From: Novosphingobium terrae
GTDB taxonomy: Bacteria; Pseudomonadota; Alphaproteobacteria; Sphingomonadales; Sphingomonadaceae
DNA: 64,000 bases
Direction of reading: 5' to 3'
NCBI RefSeq assembly: GCF_017163935.1
Contig: NZ_JABVZR010000001.1
Coordinates: forward strand, 3,286,001 to 3,350,000
Below are positions 17,601 through 27,000 of this stretch, piece by piece. Numbering within the stretch: position 1 is the stretch's first letter; every line of letters begins with the position of its first letter. Under the pieces are notes generated by a model, which saw only the letters and a program-made list of their open reading frames with translations, was not told the origin of the DNA and did no database searches. The position numbers and the translations under genes are program-made.

Positions 17601-18907
17601 TTGAGATCATCGTCATCGGTAACAACACGCGAGGCCGCCAGATCGACCGGGCTGCGCCAGCCCTTGGCCCCCTCGCGCTTGGCCTTGCCCTGCGCGGCAA
17701 GCCCGGCGATCAGCACATCATCGATCTGCAGGCCTTGCGTCACCAGCTTCCACTCGGCCGACATGGTGGGCGCCTCGCCATCGAGCAGCAGGTCGAGATG
17801 GGCGCCTTTCAGCGTCGTATCCTTGTCCAGCGGCAAGGGCGCGCGGCCTGTCACCTCGATGGCCAGATGGCGGAAGGCGCGCCCGGCGATATCCGCCCCG
17901 CCCTTGGCATTGATCGCCAGCTTCGCGCTCTGGGCCGAAGCGGTGCCGGTCAGCATGCGCTCGTCCAGACGGCCCTGCACCTTCAACGCCACCTCGGGCC
18001 CGATCCGCGCCTGATCTTCAACCGAGAGCAGCGGATCGGTCCACAGCTTCCCACCCAGCGTATAGAGCCCCTGCCGCGCCGCCAGATTGAGCGCCGCGAT
18101 GCGTCTGGTGCCCTGCGTGGCGGTCAGATCGCCATCCCAGCTGCTCCATGTGCCGCGCCCGCGAATATGGGCGCTGCGGTCCATGGTCGAATCGGTGAGC
18201 GCAGCCAGCAGGCCTCCACGCGGCGCGGCATAATCCAGCGCCAGATCGAGCCGGTTGCGGTTCTTGTCGATGTCCACCAGCGCATCGAGCCGGTCGCCGC
18301 CGCCCAGCCGTCCCTTGATGGCCAGATAGGCCGAGGCGCGCGACAGCCTGGCCGAAGCGCGCAGATCGACACGCCTTTCGCTGCCCAGCACCTCCTTGGC
18401 CACGGTCAGGCGTTCGATGCTCAGTTGGTCGATGCGCAGATCGCGGTCCGGCCAGCGCGGGTTGCTGGGGCCGGTGTCGATAAAATGGGGTACGCGCGAA
18501 AGCGTGCCGCGCCGGATCGCCAGACGGCGGATATCGAGCCCGCTCTTCCACCAGTCGAGCGGGCGCCAGTCGAGTTCCACCGAAGGAATGCGCAGAAACA
18601 CCCCGCGCGGATCGCGCAGCACCACGCCCGAGAGCCGCGCATTGCCATAGACCGAGCCCTCGATGCGGGCGATCTCCACCTTCAACCCATTGTCGAAGGT
18701 GATCTGGGCCAGCAGATCGGCCAGCAAACGGTGGCCAATGGAGCTGTCCAGCACCATCACCGCCAAAGCCAGCGCCGCCACAAAGCCCAGCGGCAGGCCA
18801 AGCAGATATTTCAGCCAGATGCGCAAGGGAATCGGCCACCACTTGCGGCGCGGCCTGGCCGCCACAGCGCTGTCCTCTGCCGGAACCTCTGGCACCTCAT
18901 CCGCCAT
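14630..18907 (-). CDS. tamB: Translocation and assembly module protein TamB
   Basis: 1425-residue inner-membrane-anchored protein spanning the periplasm. With TamA it supports outer-membrane protein insertion and envelope lipid transport. A basic N-terminus precedes one membrane segment (about 30-53). The rest is long repetitive beta-strand sequence of the AsmA/TamB-like groove, ending in the conserved DUF490 C-terminal domain (GTANHPDIAFSS, LPEEEVLSRLLFG). Its ATG overlaps the tamA stop (TGATG), so the pair is coupled. The C-terminus is next to GHE copy 3. Confidence 0.93.
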   Translation of the reverse strand: MADEVPEVPAEDSAVAARPRRKWWPIPLRIWLKYLLGLPLGFVAALALAVMVLDSSIGHRLLADLLAQITFDNGLKVEIARIEGSVYGNARLSGVVLRDPRGVFLRIPSVELDWRPLDWWKSGLDIRRLAIRRGTLSRVPHFIDTGPSNPRWPDRDLRIDQLSIERLTVAKEVLGSERRVDLRASARLSRASAYLAIKGRLGGGDRLDALVDIDKNRNRLDLALDYAAPRGGLLAALTDSTMDRSAHIRGRGTWSSWDGDLTATQGTRRIAALNLAARQGLYTLGGKLWTDPLLSVEDQARIGPEVALKVQGRLDERMLTGTASAQSAKLAINAKGGADIAGRAFRHLAIEVTGRAPLPLDKDTTLKGAHLDLLLDGEAPTMSAEWKLVTQGLQIDDVLIAGLAAQGKAKREGAKGWRSPVDLAASRVVTDDDDLNAQLVRGRAAGVLTLQGKVLQGQDLEMRFAHAALRFALDRRPGDGIKLTGQARLHGWPVQGIGAADATGNLKLVIPPGAPPWRLTGPVKGVVPHLTGSALNKIFGESANFAGQVEAGPHHHLVLTRGTLTAPLATASFSGQRGEDGRLALTGQGSHEQYGSFTAQVQFGGKQGVAAETGLAVQVHLADPYPDAGVRDVQLALRQQGEDQYSIDVNGQSALGPFSGLLALDASGQGSKLSLRRMTISQTTLSGDLALGDAGAQGDIALNGGGVTGTLKLAPKDAQANGQGVDLALTLKNARFGQDQPLSIANGRVTANGLVLRGHTTIGVDVAAQGIGKGRLFIGKMDAHARLTDGSGRVTANIGGRRGSSFDLNLLADVGPGKVALIAGGTFAGQRIAMPRRAVFTSQSRADGTGNGWQLAPSQIDYAGGRVVAQGTFGNGASEMKIGMVDMPLSLGDIVIADLGLGGKVSGNLSWHRAREGLPGAEGTLAIKGLTRSGLSLTSRPIDLAVVGALRGDVLEARAVASEDGQVRGRLQTRIDQMSPEGDLENRLLHGRLVGQMRYGGPADALWRLMALDAFDLTGPIDIAADITGTLSDPRIRGSLAGNSLRLQSAVTGTDIRQIVARGNFAGARLTLTSLSGQTANGGSVVGSGAVDFVSMGPVAGGGNRGASIDLKLAGNHAQFINRSDLALVATGPLRIMSDGLSGTLAGRLTIDGARWRLGQAAAASGLPQIATKEINRRADVAPATQHDMPWRLLVDAAGPGNIRMVGMGLDSRWGANIRLRGSLDNPAIAGEARMVEGIYEFAGKRFELSRGLITFDGSAPPDPHLDMVASSSVSGVTASVNVRGTANHPDIAFSSVPALPEEEVLSRLLFGNSITQISAPEAVQLGAALAALHGGGGVDPINKLRRAIGLDRLRIVSADVTTGQQTGVAAGKYLTHHVYAELVSDGKGYSATNLEFRITNWLALLGSASTIGRQSVNARASKDY

Positions 18908-21345
18908 CAGAAGGCCTGACCCAGCGCCACGGCAATCGCCACCGGCCCATCGCCTTGACGCGGGTTGAGCGGCGTGCCGATGTCGAGGCGGATCGGCCCG
19001 AAGCTGGTCTTGTAGCGCACGCCCATGCCCGCGCCGTAACGCATATCGCGGAAGCCGGGCAAGACCTGCGGGTCCACACCGCCGCCATCGAGGAAGGGCA
19101 CCAGCTGGAAGCCTCCGCCGAACCAGGGCGTATCGACGCGCGCCTCCAGCGAAACCTCATACAGCCCGCGCCCGCCCTTGGGCTCGCCCAGATCGTTGCG
19201 CGGGCCGACCAGCTCATAGCCATAGCCACGGATCGAGGCGCCGCCGCCCGCATAGAAGCGCCGCGAGGGCGCCACATCGTTGAGATCGCCCGCCGTGATC
19301 GAGCCAAGGCGAATGCGCCCGGCCAGCACCACGCCCTTGCTCACCCGCTGGTAAGCGCTGGCATCGCCCTGAATCACCGCATAGGTCGCCCGGTCGCCGC
19401 GCGCGAAGGAGATTTCCGGCGAAAAACGCAGCGAGGCGCGCCAGCCCTTGTGCGGATCGAGCAAATTGTCGGTGGCATCGAAGGCCGCGCGCAAGGGCAG
19501 CGCGGTGGTGATGTATTGCGTGCGGCCCGTGGTGATGCCGCTGGGCACGCCCTCGCGCTCATCGGAGATTTCCGACTGCAGCCCCAGCGACCAGACCCAT
19601 GGCTTCTGGAACAGCAGCGTCGTCTGCCGCTCATAGGTGGCGGCGAAGGCCACCTTGCGCGCGGCATAGGCGGTCAGCGTGGCATTGTCGGCATAGAGAT
19701 CGACCGTCAGCAGCCGGTCGCGACCAAGGAAATTGGAGCGGCGGAAGGTGACGCCCGCCATCTGCTCATGCGTGCCCGCGATGCCGCGCAGGCGCAGCAT
19801 GCCCTCGGGCGGGAAGAGGTTGCGATGCTCCCAACTGGTGGCGAGACGGAAGCCTTCGGCGGTGTCATAGCCGATCTCGCCCGAGATGGTGTGCAGCGGC
19901 GCGGGCGTCATCGCCACCTGCGTGTTGACGATGCCGATCGCGTCGGGCTGCGGCTTGGCCTCCACCTGCGGCGTGACGGTAACGCTGGAGACCAGACCGG
20001 TGGCCAGCACGGCGCGGCGGAAATCCTCAACCTCGCTGCGGCGCCAGAGCTGGCCCGGCTTGAAGCGGGCAATGTCCTGCAAGTGGCCCGAGGACAGGAA
20101 ACGCGGGCTGCCGCTGATGATCCGGCCGAAATGATACTGCCCTTCGGGGGTGACCTCCAGCGCAAGGTCGCCTGCCTCGCGCGTGTGGTCCACCGTCAGT
20201 TCGGGGGCGCCGACCTTGGCGAAGGGATAGCCCGCCTCGCCCAGCGCGGTCTGCAGGCTGGTGATGCCTTCGGGGATGGCATCGGCATGCAGCGGATCGC
20301 CGGTCTTGATCCCCAGCGACTGGCGCAGGCCGGGAAAATCCTTGCCCGTATCGGCCAGATGGCCGGTCGAGACCTCCCCAAAGCGATAGCGCGTGCCCGG
20401 GATGATGTTGAAGGCCACCATCGGCACCACGCCCGCCGCCGCCTCGCCCGGGGTGATGGTGCCGATGCTCTGGATCACCTCGCCATCGTAATAGCCGTAG
20501 ACGCGCAGCAGGCGCTCCAGCAGCTCACGGTCGGTGGTGGCGCGCACGGCGAGTTGCGGCAGTTCCTGGTCCGGATTCTTGGGATCGGGCTTCTTGCCCT
20601 TCTCCGGCTTGGGATCGGGGGTGGCCAGAGCGGAAAGCTCGTGGAAACGGACTTCCAACGCCGCCCGCTCGGGGATCGCGGCGGACCAGGCCAGCGTGTA
20701 ATGGGCCTGTTCGGCGCGGCGCAGGCTGCGAGCATCGCGGTCCACAGGCACCGGGGGCGGGACGACCTCCTCCTCCTTTTTCGTCAGCTCGGCCAGGGCG
20801 GAGACGGCCTCGGTCTCCTCCGACAGGCTGTCGAGCGGCGGCAGTTGCAGATCGGGCCGGGGCCAATCGAGCGAGAAGCCCGGCAGATCGGCCAGCGGCG
20901 AGGTCGCGCTGAGCGGCGTATCGCTCTGAGGCAGCACATCACTGCCAGTTCCGGCGGAGGGCTGCGTGCTGGCAGGCGCCGCAGGCGGCTGACGGGCCCA
21001 ATCCTCCGGCTTGGCACGGGCGCTGTCTGGGATCAGGGCGCGCAGTTCGGCGTCGGCATTGTCGAGGGTGGTTTCGGCGGCGGCAGGAGCAGCAGCAGGG
21101 GCCGTTTGCGCAGGCGCCGGGGCAGCAGGCTTCACCGGCACCGCAGCGGCAGGCTCCCCGGTCGGTGCCTGATCCTGAGCCATGGCCGGGCGCGCCGCGC
21201 CGGCCAGCAACAGCAGAACGATGCCGCCCGTCAGCGCGCCTTGCAGCAGCCATCCACGCGGACTGATTCGCCCCGCATCAGAACGAATCGAAAGAGGAAA
21301 AGCCTGACTGGTCGAGCGAAGGCATAGTGTCGGCCCGCATGGCAT
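18907..21345 (-). CDS. tamA: Outer-membrane protein assembly factor TamA (Omp85 family)
   Basis: Outer-membrane barrel partner of TamB. After a signal peptide ([27 protein letters not shown]) comes an Ala/Pro-rich linker, POTRA-like domains (for example [20 protein letters not shown] and [17 protein letters not shown]), then the C-terminal Omp85 barrel with [16 protein letters not shown] (lid-lock RGY) and a final aromatic residue (GQAF). The start is problematic: no ATG, GTG or TTG lies just before the signal peptide. ATG 21345 is the nearest upstream in-frame ATG, and it overlaps the upstream gene by 68 bp. An ATT at 21288 would give a better signal peptide ([12 protein letters not shown]...). 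Confidence 0.85.
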   Translation of the reverse strand: MPCGPTLCLRSTSQAFPLSIRSDAGRISPRGWLLQGALTGGIVLLLLAGAARPAMAQDQAPTGEPAAAVPVKPAAPAPAQTAPAAAPAAAETTLDNADAELRALIPDSARAKPEDWARQPPAAPASTQPSAGTGSDVLPQSDTPLSATSPLADLPGFSLDWPRPDLQLPPLDSLSEETEAVSALAELTKKEEEVVPPPVPVDRDARSLRRAEQAHYTLAWSAAIPERAALEVRFHELSALATPDPKPEKGKKPDPKNPDQELPQLAVRATTDRELLERLLRVYGYYDGEVIQSIGTITPGEAAAGVVPMVAFNIIPGTRYRFGEVSTGHLADTGKDFPGLRQSLGIKTGDPLHADAIPEGITSLQTALGEAGYPFAKVGAPELTVDHTREAGDLALEVTPEGQYHFGRIISGSPRFLSSGHLQDIARFKPGQLWRRSEVEDFRRAVLATGLVSSVTVTPQVEAKPQPDAIGIVNTQVAMTPAPLHTISGEIGYDTAEGFRLATSWEHRNLFPPEGMLRLRGIAGTHEQMAGVTFRRSNFLGRDRLLTVDLYADNATLTAYAARKVAFAATYERQTTLLFQKPWVWSLGLQSEISDEREGVPSGITTGRTQYITTALPLRAAFDATDNLLDPHKGWRASLRFSPEISFARGDRATYAVIQGDASAYQRVSKGVVLAGRIRLGSITAGDLNDVAPSRRFYAGGGASIRGYGYELVGPRNDLGEPKGGRGLYEVSLEARVDTPWFGGGFQLVPFLDGGGVDPQVLPGFRDMRYGAGMGVRYKTSFGPIRLDIGTPLNPRQGDGPVAIAVALGQAF

Positions 21346-22177
21346 CGACAGATCGTGGCTCCACACTGCCGTCCTTGGCGGGAAGGCCGCCATCGCGCTT
21401 GCCGCCCTGCCCGGCCGTGTCGGAAATAAGCTGGTCCTGTTCTTGCGCAGACATGCGGCGCCAGCCATCACGGCCCAGCCGCTCAAGCGGGCGATAGCGC
21501 ACCTTGTACTGCATCCGCTCCGACCCTTCGACCCAATAGCCCAGATACACGAAGGGCAGGTCGTCCTGGGCGGCGCGGCGGATGTGATCGAGGATGATAT
21601 AATTGCCAAGCCCGGTCCGTGTCGCATGTTCCGGGTCGTAGAAGGAGTAAATCATCGACAACCCGTCGCCCTGTCGATCCGTAAGGCACGCGCCGACCAA
21701 TCGACCCGTTCCCCCGTCCTCGCAAGGCTCCCTGTATTCGATCACATAGCTGGTGACCGGCGTATGTTCCACCATATCGGCAAAATCGACTTCATCCATC
21801 GTCGCCATGCCGCCACCGGGGTGCCGCGCGGCCAAATAACGCTGGAGTAAGGCGAATTGCTCGGCGGTGGACCAGGGATGGCAAACCGTCGCCACCAGAT
21901 CGGAATTACGCTTGAGGTTACGCTTCTGCGTGGAGGACGGCTGGAACTCCTGCGAGACAACCCGAACCGAAACGCAAGCCGCGCAATCGGCACAGCTGGG
22001 GCGATAGGCCACCGTCTGACTGCGGCGGAACCCGATTCGGCCCAGCGCATCGTTCAGCGCATCGGCATGGGGGCCCTTCAGCTCGGTGAAGACCTTGCGC
22101 TCCTGCCGCCCGGCCAGATACGGACACGGCGCCGGGCTGGTCACGAAAAATCGGGGGAAACGCACGGGTGCCGTCAC
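21278..22177 (-). CDS. bpt: Aspartate/glutamate leucyltransferase (aminoacyl-tRNA--protein transferase)
   Basis: Transfers Leu from Leu-tRNA to proteins with N-terminal Asp/Glu, marking them for ClpAP in the N-end rule pathway. About 299 residues: N-terminal [16 protein letters not shown], the Cys cluster [13 protein letters not shown], and the C-terminal GNAT-like part with [11 protein letters not shown] and [24 protein letters not shown] place the start at GTG 22177 ([11 protein letters not shown]); the frame stays open to 22273 but those residues look non-conserved. GHE copy 4 lies upstream of this gene, between it and the threonine dehydratase, so its promoter must be within about 200 bp. 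Confidence 0.87.
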   Translation of the reverse strand: MTAPVRFPRFFVTSPAPCPYLAGRQERKVFTELKGPHADALNDALGRIGFRRSQTVAYRPSCADCAACVSVRVVSQEFQPSSTQKRNLKRNSDLVATVCHPWSTAEQFALLQRYLAARHPGGGMATMDEVDFADMVEHTPVTSYVIEYREPCEDGGTGRLVGACLTDRQGDGLSMIYSFYDPEHATRTGLGNYIILDHIRRAAQDDLPFVYLGYWVEGSERMQYKVRYRPLERLGRDGWRRMSAQEQDQLISDTAGQGGKRDGGLPAKDGSVEPRSVDAMRADTMPSLDQSGFSSFDSF

Positions 22178-22373
22178 GGTTGCTCGCTCGCGATCCTGTT
22201 GTTCCGGGGCAATGCTCCCCTCCAAGCAACGAGTATGCCCAATCGCGTGAAAGGGCGAAAGACCCTTAACCACGCTTTCGGAAAGAACGCCCGCAAATTG
22301 GACATATCGCTCCGTTTCAGAACGGTTGGGCGGTGAGAAAGTTAACGGTCAGGGAAGAGGAAAAAAGAGAGAT

Positions 22374-22606
22374 GCGAGGGTGTTACACCCTCGCGCTCCC
22401 GGGTGTTGTCAGCCTTGGTGCTTCGAGTTCAGCCACAGAGCAACGTCGCTGCGCCGCAGGCAGTGTTTCCGCAGCCAGTGATATGCTGAAGTTGAAAGCC
22501 TGGGGCGCCCTAACGCACGCAGGTGGAGAGCCGGGGCGCAACATTTCGGCGCCACTGCCCTATCGCCGGAAGACGTTATGGGAGCGCGAGGGGGTAACCC
22601 CCTCGC
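22374..22606 (+). repeat. GHE copy 4: canonical 233-bp multi-hairpin element
   Basis: Both end palindromes are perfect: 22374-22394 (GCGAGGGTG/CACCCTCGC around TTA) and 22586-22606 (GCGAGGGGGT/ACCCCCTCGC). Inside are CGCTCCC, AGAGCAACGTCGC, GCGCCGCAGGC/GCCTGGGGCGC (one mismatch) with a 36-base loop, GCAGGTGGAGAGCC, GGCGCAAC...GGCGCCACTGCCCTATCGCCGGAAGACG and TTATGGGAGCG. It lies 17 bp after the stop of the threonine dehydratase and upstream of the transferase, both minus strand. Flanks are GGAAGAGGAAAAAAGAGAGAT and CACTTTCCCTTTACCCC. Confidence 0.93.
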
Positions 22607-22622
22607 ACTTTCCCTTTACCCC

Positions 22623-23891
22623 TTAATTCGGCTCAGCCTGATTCACCTCATACCCCTTGGCCCGCAAAGCCGCGATCAAAGCCGCGATCTGCCCGCCATC
22701 GCGTGCTTCGCATTCGATATCGGCGGTCAGGCCCTTGGCGGGCAGGTGGGTGAAGATGCGCTGGTGATAGACTTCGAGGATGTTGACCTGATGGCGGTCG
22801 AACTCCTCCATCACCTTGAACAGCGCGCCAGGGCGGTCCTGCAGCACCAGACGCAGACGGGCGAGACGGCCCGAACGCGCCAGATCGCGCAGCAGCACAT
22901 TGGCCAGCAGACGCTGATCGATGTTGCCACCCGACAGGACGATGCCAACATTGCGCCCGGCAAACATCTCGCGGTTTTCAAGCACGGCGGCGAGACCAGC
23001 GGCACCGGCGCCCTCCACCACAGTCTTTTCGATCTGGAGCAGGAGGGCCAGCGCATGCTCCATCGCCGATTCGTTCACCAGCACGAAGTCATCGAGCAGC
23101 CCGGCCAGCACCTTCTGGGTGAACTTGCCCGGCTCCTTCACGGCAATGCCCTCGGCCAGCGTATCGCCGCCGGTGGGCAGGTGCGCGCCCTTCAGCACAT
23201 TGTACATGGAGGGGAACAGCTCGGCTTCCACGCCGATCAGGCCGATGTCGGGCTTGATGGCGCGGGCTGCCGTGCCCATGCCGCTGGCAAGGCCGCCGCC
23301 GCCGACGGGGATCACCAGCATGTCCAGCTCGGGCACATCTTCCAGCATTTCCAGCGCGACCGTGCCTTGGCCAGCGGCCACGGCAGGCTCGTCGAAGGGG
23401 TGGACGAAGGTCAGGCCCAGCTGCTTTTCCATGCTGCGGGCGAAGGCATAGGCGTCGTCAAAGGTCTCGCCTTCCAGCACCACCTTGCCGCCCACGCTCT
23501 CGGTCTGCATCACCTTCACCGTGGGGGTGGTGCGCGGCATCACGATTGTCACGGGCACGCCAAGGCGGGTGCCGTGATACGACAGGCCTTGCGCATGGTT
23601 ACCGGCGCTGGCGGCGATCACGCCGCGCTCGCGCTGTTCTTGCGTGAGAAGCAGAAGGGCATTGAGCGCGCCGCGTTCCTTATAGGCGGCGGTGAATTGC
23701 AGATTTTCGAACTTCAGCCACACATTGCAGCCGCAGATTTCCGACAGGGTGCGCGAGTGATCCATGTCGGTGCGAACGACATGCCCGCTAATTCGCATCT
23801 GCGCCGCGCGAATGTCCTCGATCGTCAGGCGCATGTCCTGATGAGCGATGGTGCGAGGAGCCTCGGGCGAATGGGTGACGGTGTCGGTCAT
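22623..23891 (-). CDS. ilvA: Threonine ammonia-lyase (threonine dehydratase) with ACT domain
   Basis: PLP enzyme that deaminates threonine to 2-oxobutyrate. The 422 residues include the PLP-lysine motif FTAAYKERGA (K71), the SAGNHAQG loop, the phosphate loop PVGGGGLASG and LSGGNID, followed by a C-terminal ACT-like domain (about 345-415, LRLVLQDRPGALFKVMEEFDRHQVNILEV). A single ACT domain in this subfamily fits the TdcB-like/biodegradative-length type rather than the two-ACT IlvA of E. coli, so it may be annotated either way. It is divergent from the dehydrogenase gene, with 158 bp between starts. Confidence 0.9.
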   Translation of the reverse strand: MTDTVTHSPEAPRTIAHQDMRLTIEDIRAAQMRISGHVVRTDMDHSRTLSEICGCNVWLKFENLQFTAAYKERGALNALLLLTQEQRERGVIAASAGNHAQGLSYHGTRLGVPVTIVMPRTTPTVKVMQTESVGGKVVLEGETFDDAYAFARSMEKQLGLTFVHPFDEPAVAAGQGTVALEMLEDVPELDMLVIPVGGGGLASGMGTAARAIKPDIGLIGVEAELFPSMYNVLKGAHLPTGGDTLAEGIAVKEPGKFTQKVLAGLLDDFVLVNESAMEHALALLLQIEKTVVEGAGAAGLAAVLENREMFAGRNVGIVLSGGNIDQRLLANVLLRDLARSGRLARLRLVLQDRPGALFKVMEEFDRHQVNILEVYHQRIFTHLPAKGLTADIECEARDGGQIAALIAALRAKGYEVNQAEPN

Positions 23892-24049
23892 AACCGCCGG
23901 GCCCTACGCTTGTGCGCGGCGCGCTTCAAGCACTTCCGCATGTGCAAAACATGCAAGAAAGCCTGCATTTTCCCTTGGGCCATGGTTCCCATTCCGGCAA
24001 AAGCCGCTATCAGATCGCCGACCCCCGAGCTTCTAGAAGGGACTTTGCC

Positions 24050-25003
24050 ATGAGCGGGATCGAGGACACCACCTCTGACCAGCAGGCTGCTGCCCCGCCC
24101 ACGACTCCGCCACGCCGCATTTCGGTGGTGGGGCTGGGCGTGATGGGATCGCCCATTGCCCGCCATCTGGCGCAGGCCGGCCATACGCTGACGCTCTACA
24201 ACCGCTCACCCGACAAGATTGCCGCCTGGCGCGAGAAAAACCCCGAGCTGCAGGTGATCACCGCGCGCAGCCCGGGGCAGGCCGCGGTGGGCGCGGATGT
24301 GGTGATCACCTGCGTGGGCAATGATGACGATCTGGCCGATGTGGTGCTGGGGCCGCAGGGCCTGCTGCGCTCGATGCGGCCCGGCGCGCTGTTTATCGAT
24401 CACACCACCGCTTCGGCGCGCATCGCCCGCCAGATCGCGGTGGAAGCGCGCGACCGCGAGGTGCATTGCGTGGATGCGCCCATGACCGGCGCCCAGCCCG
24501 GCGCCGAAGCAGGTACCCTCACCCTGATGTGCGGCGGCAAGCCCGCCGCCGTGGAGGAAGCCCGCCCGGTGATGAGCGCCTATGCGCGGCGCATCGTGCA
24601 TGTCGGCAAGCCAGGCACGGGTCAGGTCACCAAGATGATCAACCAGATCTGCATGACCGGCGTGCTGGCGGGCCTGTCCGAAGCTTTGCGTCTGGCGCAG
24701 GCCGAGCATCTCGACCTTGACCGCGTGCTGGAAGCGATCAGCGGCGGCGCGGCGCAGAGCTGGCAGATGGACAATCACTGGACCTCCATGGCGCGCGATG
24801 AGTTCGATTTCGGCCTGACCGTCGATCTGATGCGCAAGGATCTGGGGCTGGCGCTGGATGAAGGGCGCGGGCTTGGCCTCTCGCTGCCAATCACCGCGCT
24901 GATCGACCAGTTCTATGCCGATCTTCAGGCGATGGGCGCTGGCCGTCAGGACATCACCGCGCTGGTGCGCCGCCTGCCCCGCCGGGGCGTGCAGAAGGGA
25001 TAA
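24050..25003 (+). CDS. NAD(P)-dependent beta-hydroxyacid dehydrogenase (HIBADH/GarR family)
   Basis: 317 residues of the 3-hydroxyisobutyrate dehydrogenase/tartronate-semialdehyde reductase group. A Pro/Ala-rich N-terminal extension leads into the Rossmann motif VVGLGVMGSPIA (about 26-37). DAPMTGAQPGAEAGTLTLMCGG follows, then the catalytic Lys in GTGQVTKMINQ (about K194). The exact substrate cannot be read from sequence. The ATG at 24050 has an AAGGG site. The next gene starts 1 bp after this stop, so the two form an operon. Confidence 0.88.
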   Translation: MSGIEDTTSDQQAAAPPTTPPRRISVVGLGVMGSPIARHLAQAGHTLTLYNRSPDKIAAWREKNPELQVITARSPGQAAVGADVVITCVGNDDDLADVVLGPQGLLRSMRPGALFIDHTTASARIARQIAVEARDREVHCVDAPMTGAQPGAEAGTLTLMCGGKPAAVEEARPVMSAYARRIVHVGKPGTGQVTKMINQICMTGVLAGLSEALRLAQAEHLDLDRVLEAISGGAAQSWQMDNHWTSMARDEFDFGLTVDLMRKDLGLALDEGRGLGLSLPITALIDQFYADLQAMGAGRQDITALVRRLPRRGVQKG

Positions 25004-25004
25004 T

Positions 25005-26759
25005 ATGCGTTTTCGGGTTCTGATTGCCGGTTTGCTTGCCACCGCTCTGCCGGTTCAGGCCCATGCCGATGCGCTGATCGACCATGTGCGCGGCTTCACG
25101 CTGGATGAGCATGGCGAGATCCAGCACTTCACCGGCCTGGTCATCGACAAGGATGGCCGCGTCAAGCAATTGCTGCGCGACGGCGACAAGCGCCCCGACA
25201 AGCTCGATTTCCTGACCGACGGCCATGACGCCGTGATGATGCCCGGCCTGATCGATGCCCATGCCCATGTGATGGGCATCGGCTTCAACGCGCTGACCTT
25301 GGATCTGTCCGACACGCGCTCGCTGGCCGACGCCCAGACCAAGATCGCCGCCTATGCCGCCAAATATCCGGGCCGCCCCTGGATCATCGGCGGCGGCTGG
25401 AATCAGGAAACATGGGGCCTTGGCCGCTTCCCCATTGCCGCCGAGCTGGACGCCGCCGTCAGCGACCGCCCCGTCTGGCTGGAGCGCGTCGATGGCCATG
25501 CCGGTTGGGCCAATACGCGAGCGCTGGCGCTCGCAGGCATTACGGCGGCCACCAAGGACCCGGCAGGCGGCCATATCGAGCGCCTTGCCGCGCCTGCCCC
25601 TGCGCCCGCGCGCCCGGCCCGGCCCGGCGTGAAGGGCGCGGCCAGACCGGCCCCCAAGCCGAGCCTTGGCGCCCCCGCCGGTGTGCTGGTCGATGCAGCC
25701 ACGGCGCTGATGGCCAAGGCCGTGCCCCCACCCCGCCCCGAGGACCGCGATCTCGCGCTCTCCACCGCGCAGACCATCCTGCTGCGCCACGGCGTCACCG
25801 CCGCAGCCGATATGGGCACCTCCATCGAGGACTGGCAGACCTTCCGCCGCGCCGGAGACCTCGGCCGCCTGCGCATCCGCATCATGTCCTATGCGCTGGG
25901 CACGGATGCCATGGCGCTGATCGGCGGCCCCGGCCCCACGCCATGGCTCTATGACGACCGCCTGCGCATGAACGGCGTCAAACTGTTCCTCGATGGTGCG
26001 CTGGGCTCACGCGGCGCATGGCTGAAGGCACCCTATGCCGACGCCCCCGGCACCACTGGCCTGCCGCAGCTGAACGATGCCGCGCTCAAAAACCTGATGA
26101 GCCGCGCCGCGATGGATCACTTTCAGGTGGCCGTCCACGCCATCGGCGACGCCGCCAACAGCGAGGTGCTCGACGCCATCACCGAGATGGCCGACACCTA
26201 CAAGGGCGACCGCCGCTGGCGCATCGAACATGCCCAGATCATCGCGCCGGAAGATTTCCCCCGCATCGCCGATCTCGACAAGCGCGCCGGGCATATCATC
26301 CTGAGCATGCAGCCCACCCACGAAACCAGCGACCGCCAGATGGCCGAAGCGCGCCTTGGCCCGGCCCGTCTGGCAGGCGCCTATGCGTGGAAAAGCGCGG
26401 CGGCGACAGGCGCAACGCTGGCCTTCGGGTCTGACGCTCCAGTGGAAGTGAGCGATCCCTTCGCGGGCATGGCCGCCGCGATCAGCCGTGTTGGCGCCGA
26501 TGGGCAGCCTGCTGGCGGGTGGCAGCCGCAGGAGGTGGTGTCACGCACGCAGGCTCTGGCCGGGTATACCACCAAGGCCGCCTATGCCGGGTTCGCTGAA
26601 GAGCATTTCGGGCGCCTGACTCCCGGGCAGCGCGCCGACTTCCTGCTGGTCGACCGGGATGTGATGGCCGTTCCGCCCGCCGAAATTCGCGGGACTAAGA
26701 TTCTGCAGGTCTGGGTCGGCGGATTGCCGGTGTTCAAGGCGGAAGACGATAAGAAATAA
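25005..26759 (+). CDS. Exported amidohydrolase, YtcJ-like
   Basis: 584 residues with a signal peptide (MRFRVLIAGLLATALPVQAHA). The metal-dependent hydrolase core has HAH (86-88, LIDAHAHVMG), VDGHAGWAN, the metal Lys region NGVKLFLDGALGSRGAW, AVHAIGD, RIEHAQII and the late Asp in FGSDAPVE. This matches the amidohydrolase-3/YtcJ group. Substrates of the group vary widely, so function stays open. An Ala/Pro-rich, low-complexity insert interrupts the domain at about residues 195-222. It starts 1 bp after the preceding dehydrogenase stop. GHE copy 5 begins 11 bp after its stop. Confidence 0.88.
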   Translation: MRFRVLIAGLLATALPVQAHADALIDHVRGFTLDEHGEIQHFTGLVIDKDGRVKQLLRDGDKRPDKLDFLTDGHDAVMMPGLIDAHAHVMGIGFNALTLDLSDTRSLADAQTKIAAYAAKYPGRPWIIGGGWNQETWGLGRFPIAAELDAAVSDRPVWLERVDGHAGWANTRALALAGITAATKDPAGGHIERLAAPAPAPARPARPGVKGAARPAPKPSLGAPAGVLVDAATALMAKAVPPPRPEDRDLALSTAQTILLRHGVTAAADMGTSIEDWQTFRRAGDLGRLRIRIMSYALGTDAMALIGGPGPTPWLYDDRLRMNGVKLFLDGALGSRGAWLKAPYADAPGTTGLPQLNDAALKNLMSRAAMDHFQVAVHAIGDAANSEVLDAITEMADTYKGDRRWRIEHAQIIAPEDFPRIADLDKRAGHIILSMQPTHETSDRQMAEARLGPARLAGAYAWKSAAATGATLAFGSDAPVEVSDPFAGMAAAISRVGADGQPAGGWQPQEVVSRTQALAGYTTKAAYAGFAEEHFGRLTPGQRADFLLVDRDVMAVPPAEIRGTKILQVWVGGLPVFKAEDDKK

Positions 26760-26769
26760 CGAGGTGAAT

Positions 26770-26998
26770 GCGAGGGTGTTACACCCTCGCGCTCCCATTT
26801 GTTGTCAGCCTTGGCGCCTCGGGTTCCGCCGTAGGGCAACGTCGCTGCGCCGCAGGCTTTTACTCCATAATGCATGCGAGATATTCACTGCCTGCGGCGC
26901 ATGGCGTCGCGCAGGTGGAGAGGCTGGGCGCAAGGACAGGGCGATCCTGCCCTCTCGTCGGAAGACGTTATGGGGGCGCGAGGGGGTAACCCCCTCGC
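26770..26998 (+). repeat. GHE copy 5: canonical 229-bp multi-hairpin element
   Basis: Perfect left palindrome 26770-26790 and right palindrome 26978-26998. The internal stem GCGCCGCAGGC/GCCTGCGGCGC is perfect with a 32-base loop. Conserved blocks are CGGGTTCCGCC, GGGCAACGTCGCTGC, GCAGGTGGAGAGGC and CTCGTCGGAAGACGTTATGGG; the GGCGC/GCGCC pair is degraded here. It sits between convergent genes, 11 bp after the amidohydrolase stop and only 3 bp from the tatC stop codon. Confidence 0.93.
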
Positions 26999-27000
26999 TT

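Noticed and set aside
17006..21327. Long plus-strand open frames over tamB and tamA (637 and 790 codons)
   Set aside because: Same GC-driven antisense artefact; the opposite strand encodes complete TamB and TamA with signal, POTRA, barrel and DUF490 features.
22371..22626. Open frames running through the GHE copies (starting MRGCYTLALP or, from the other side, MGARGGNPLAL), preceded by purine-rich, ribosome-site-like sequence
   Set aside because: The frame is broken at once in copies 2 and 6 and shifted by small indels between copies. The palindromes are conserved with compensatory changes and the loop and spacer lengths vary freely. The purine tract is simply the complement of the T-rich tract outside the hairpin. 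This is structure, not coding sequence.
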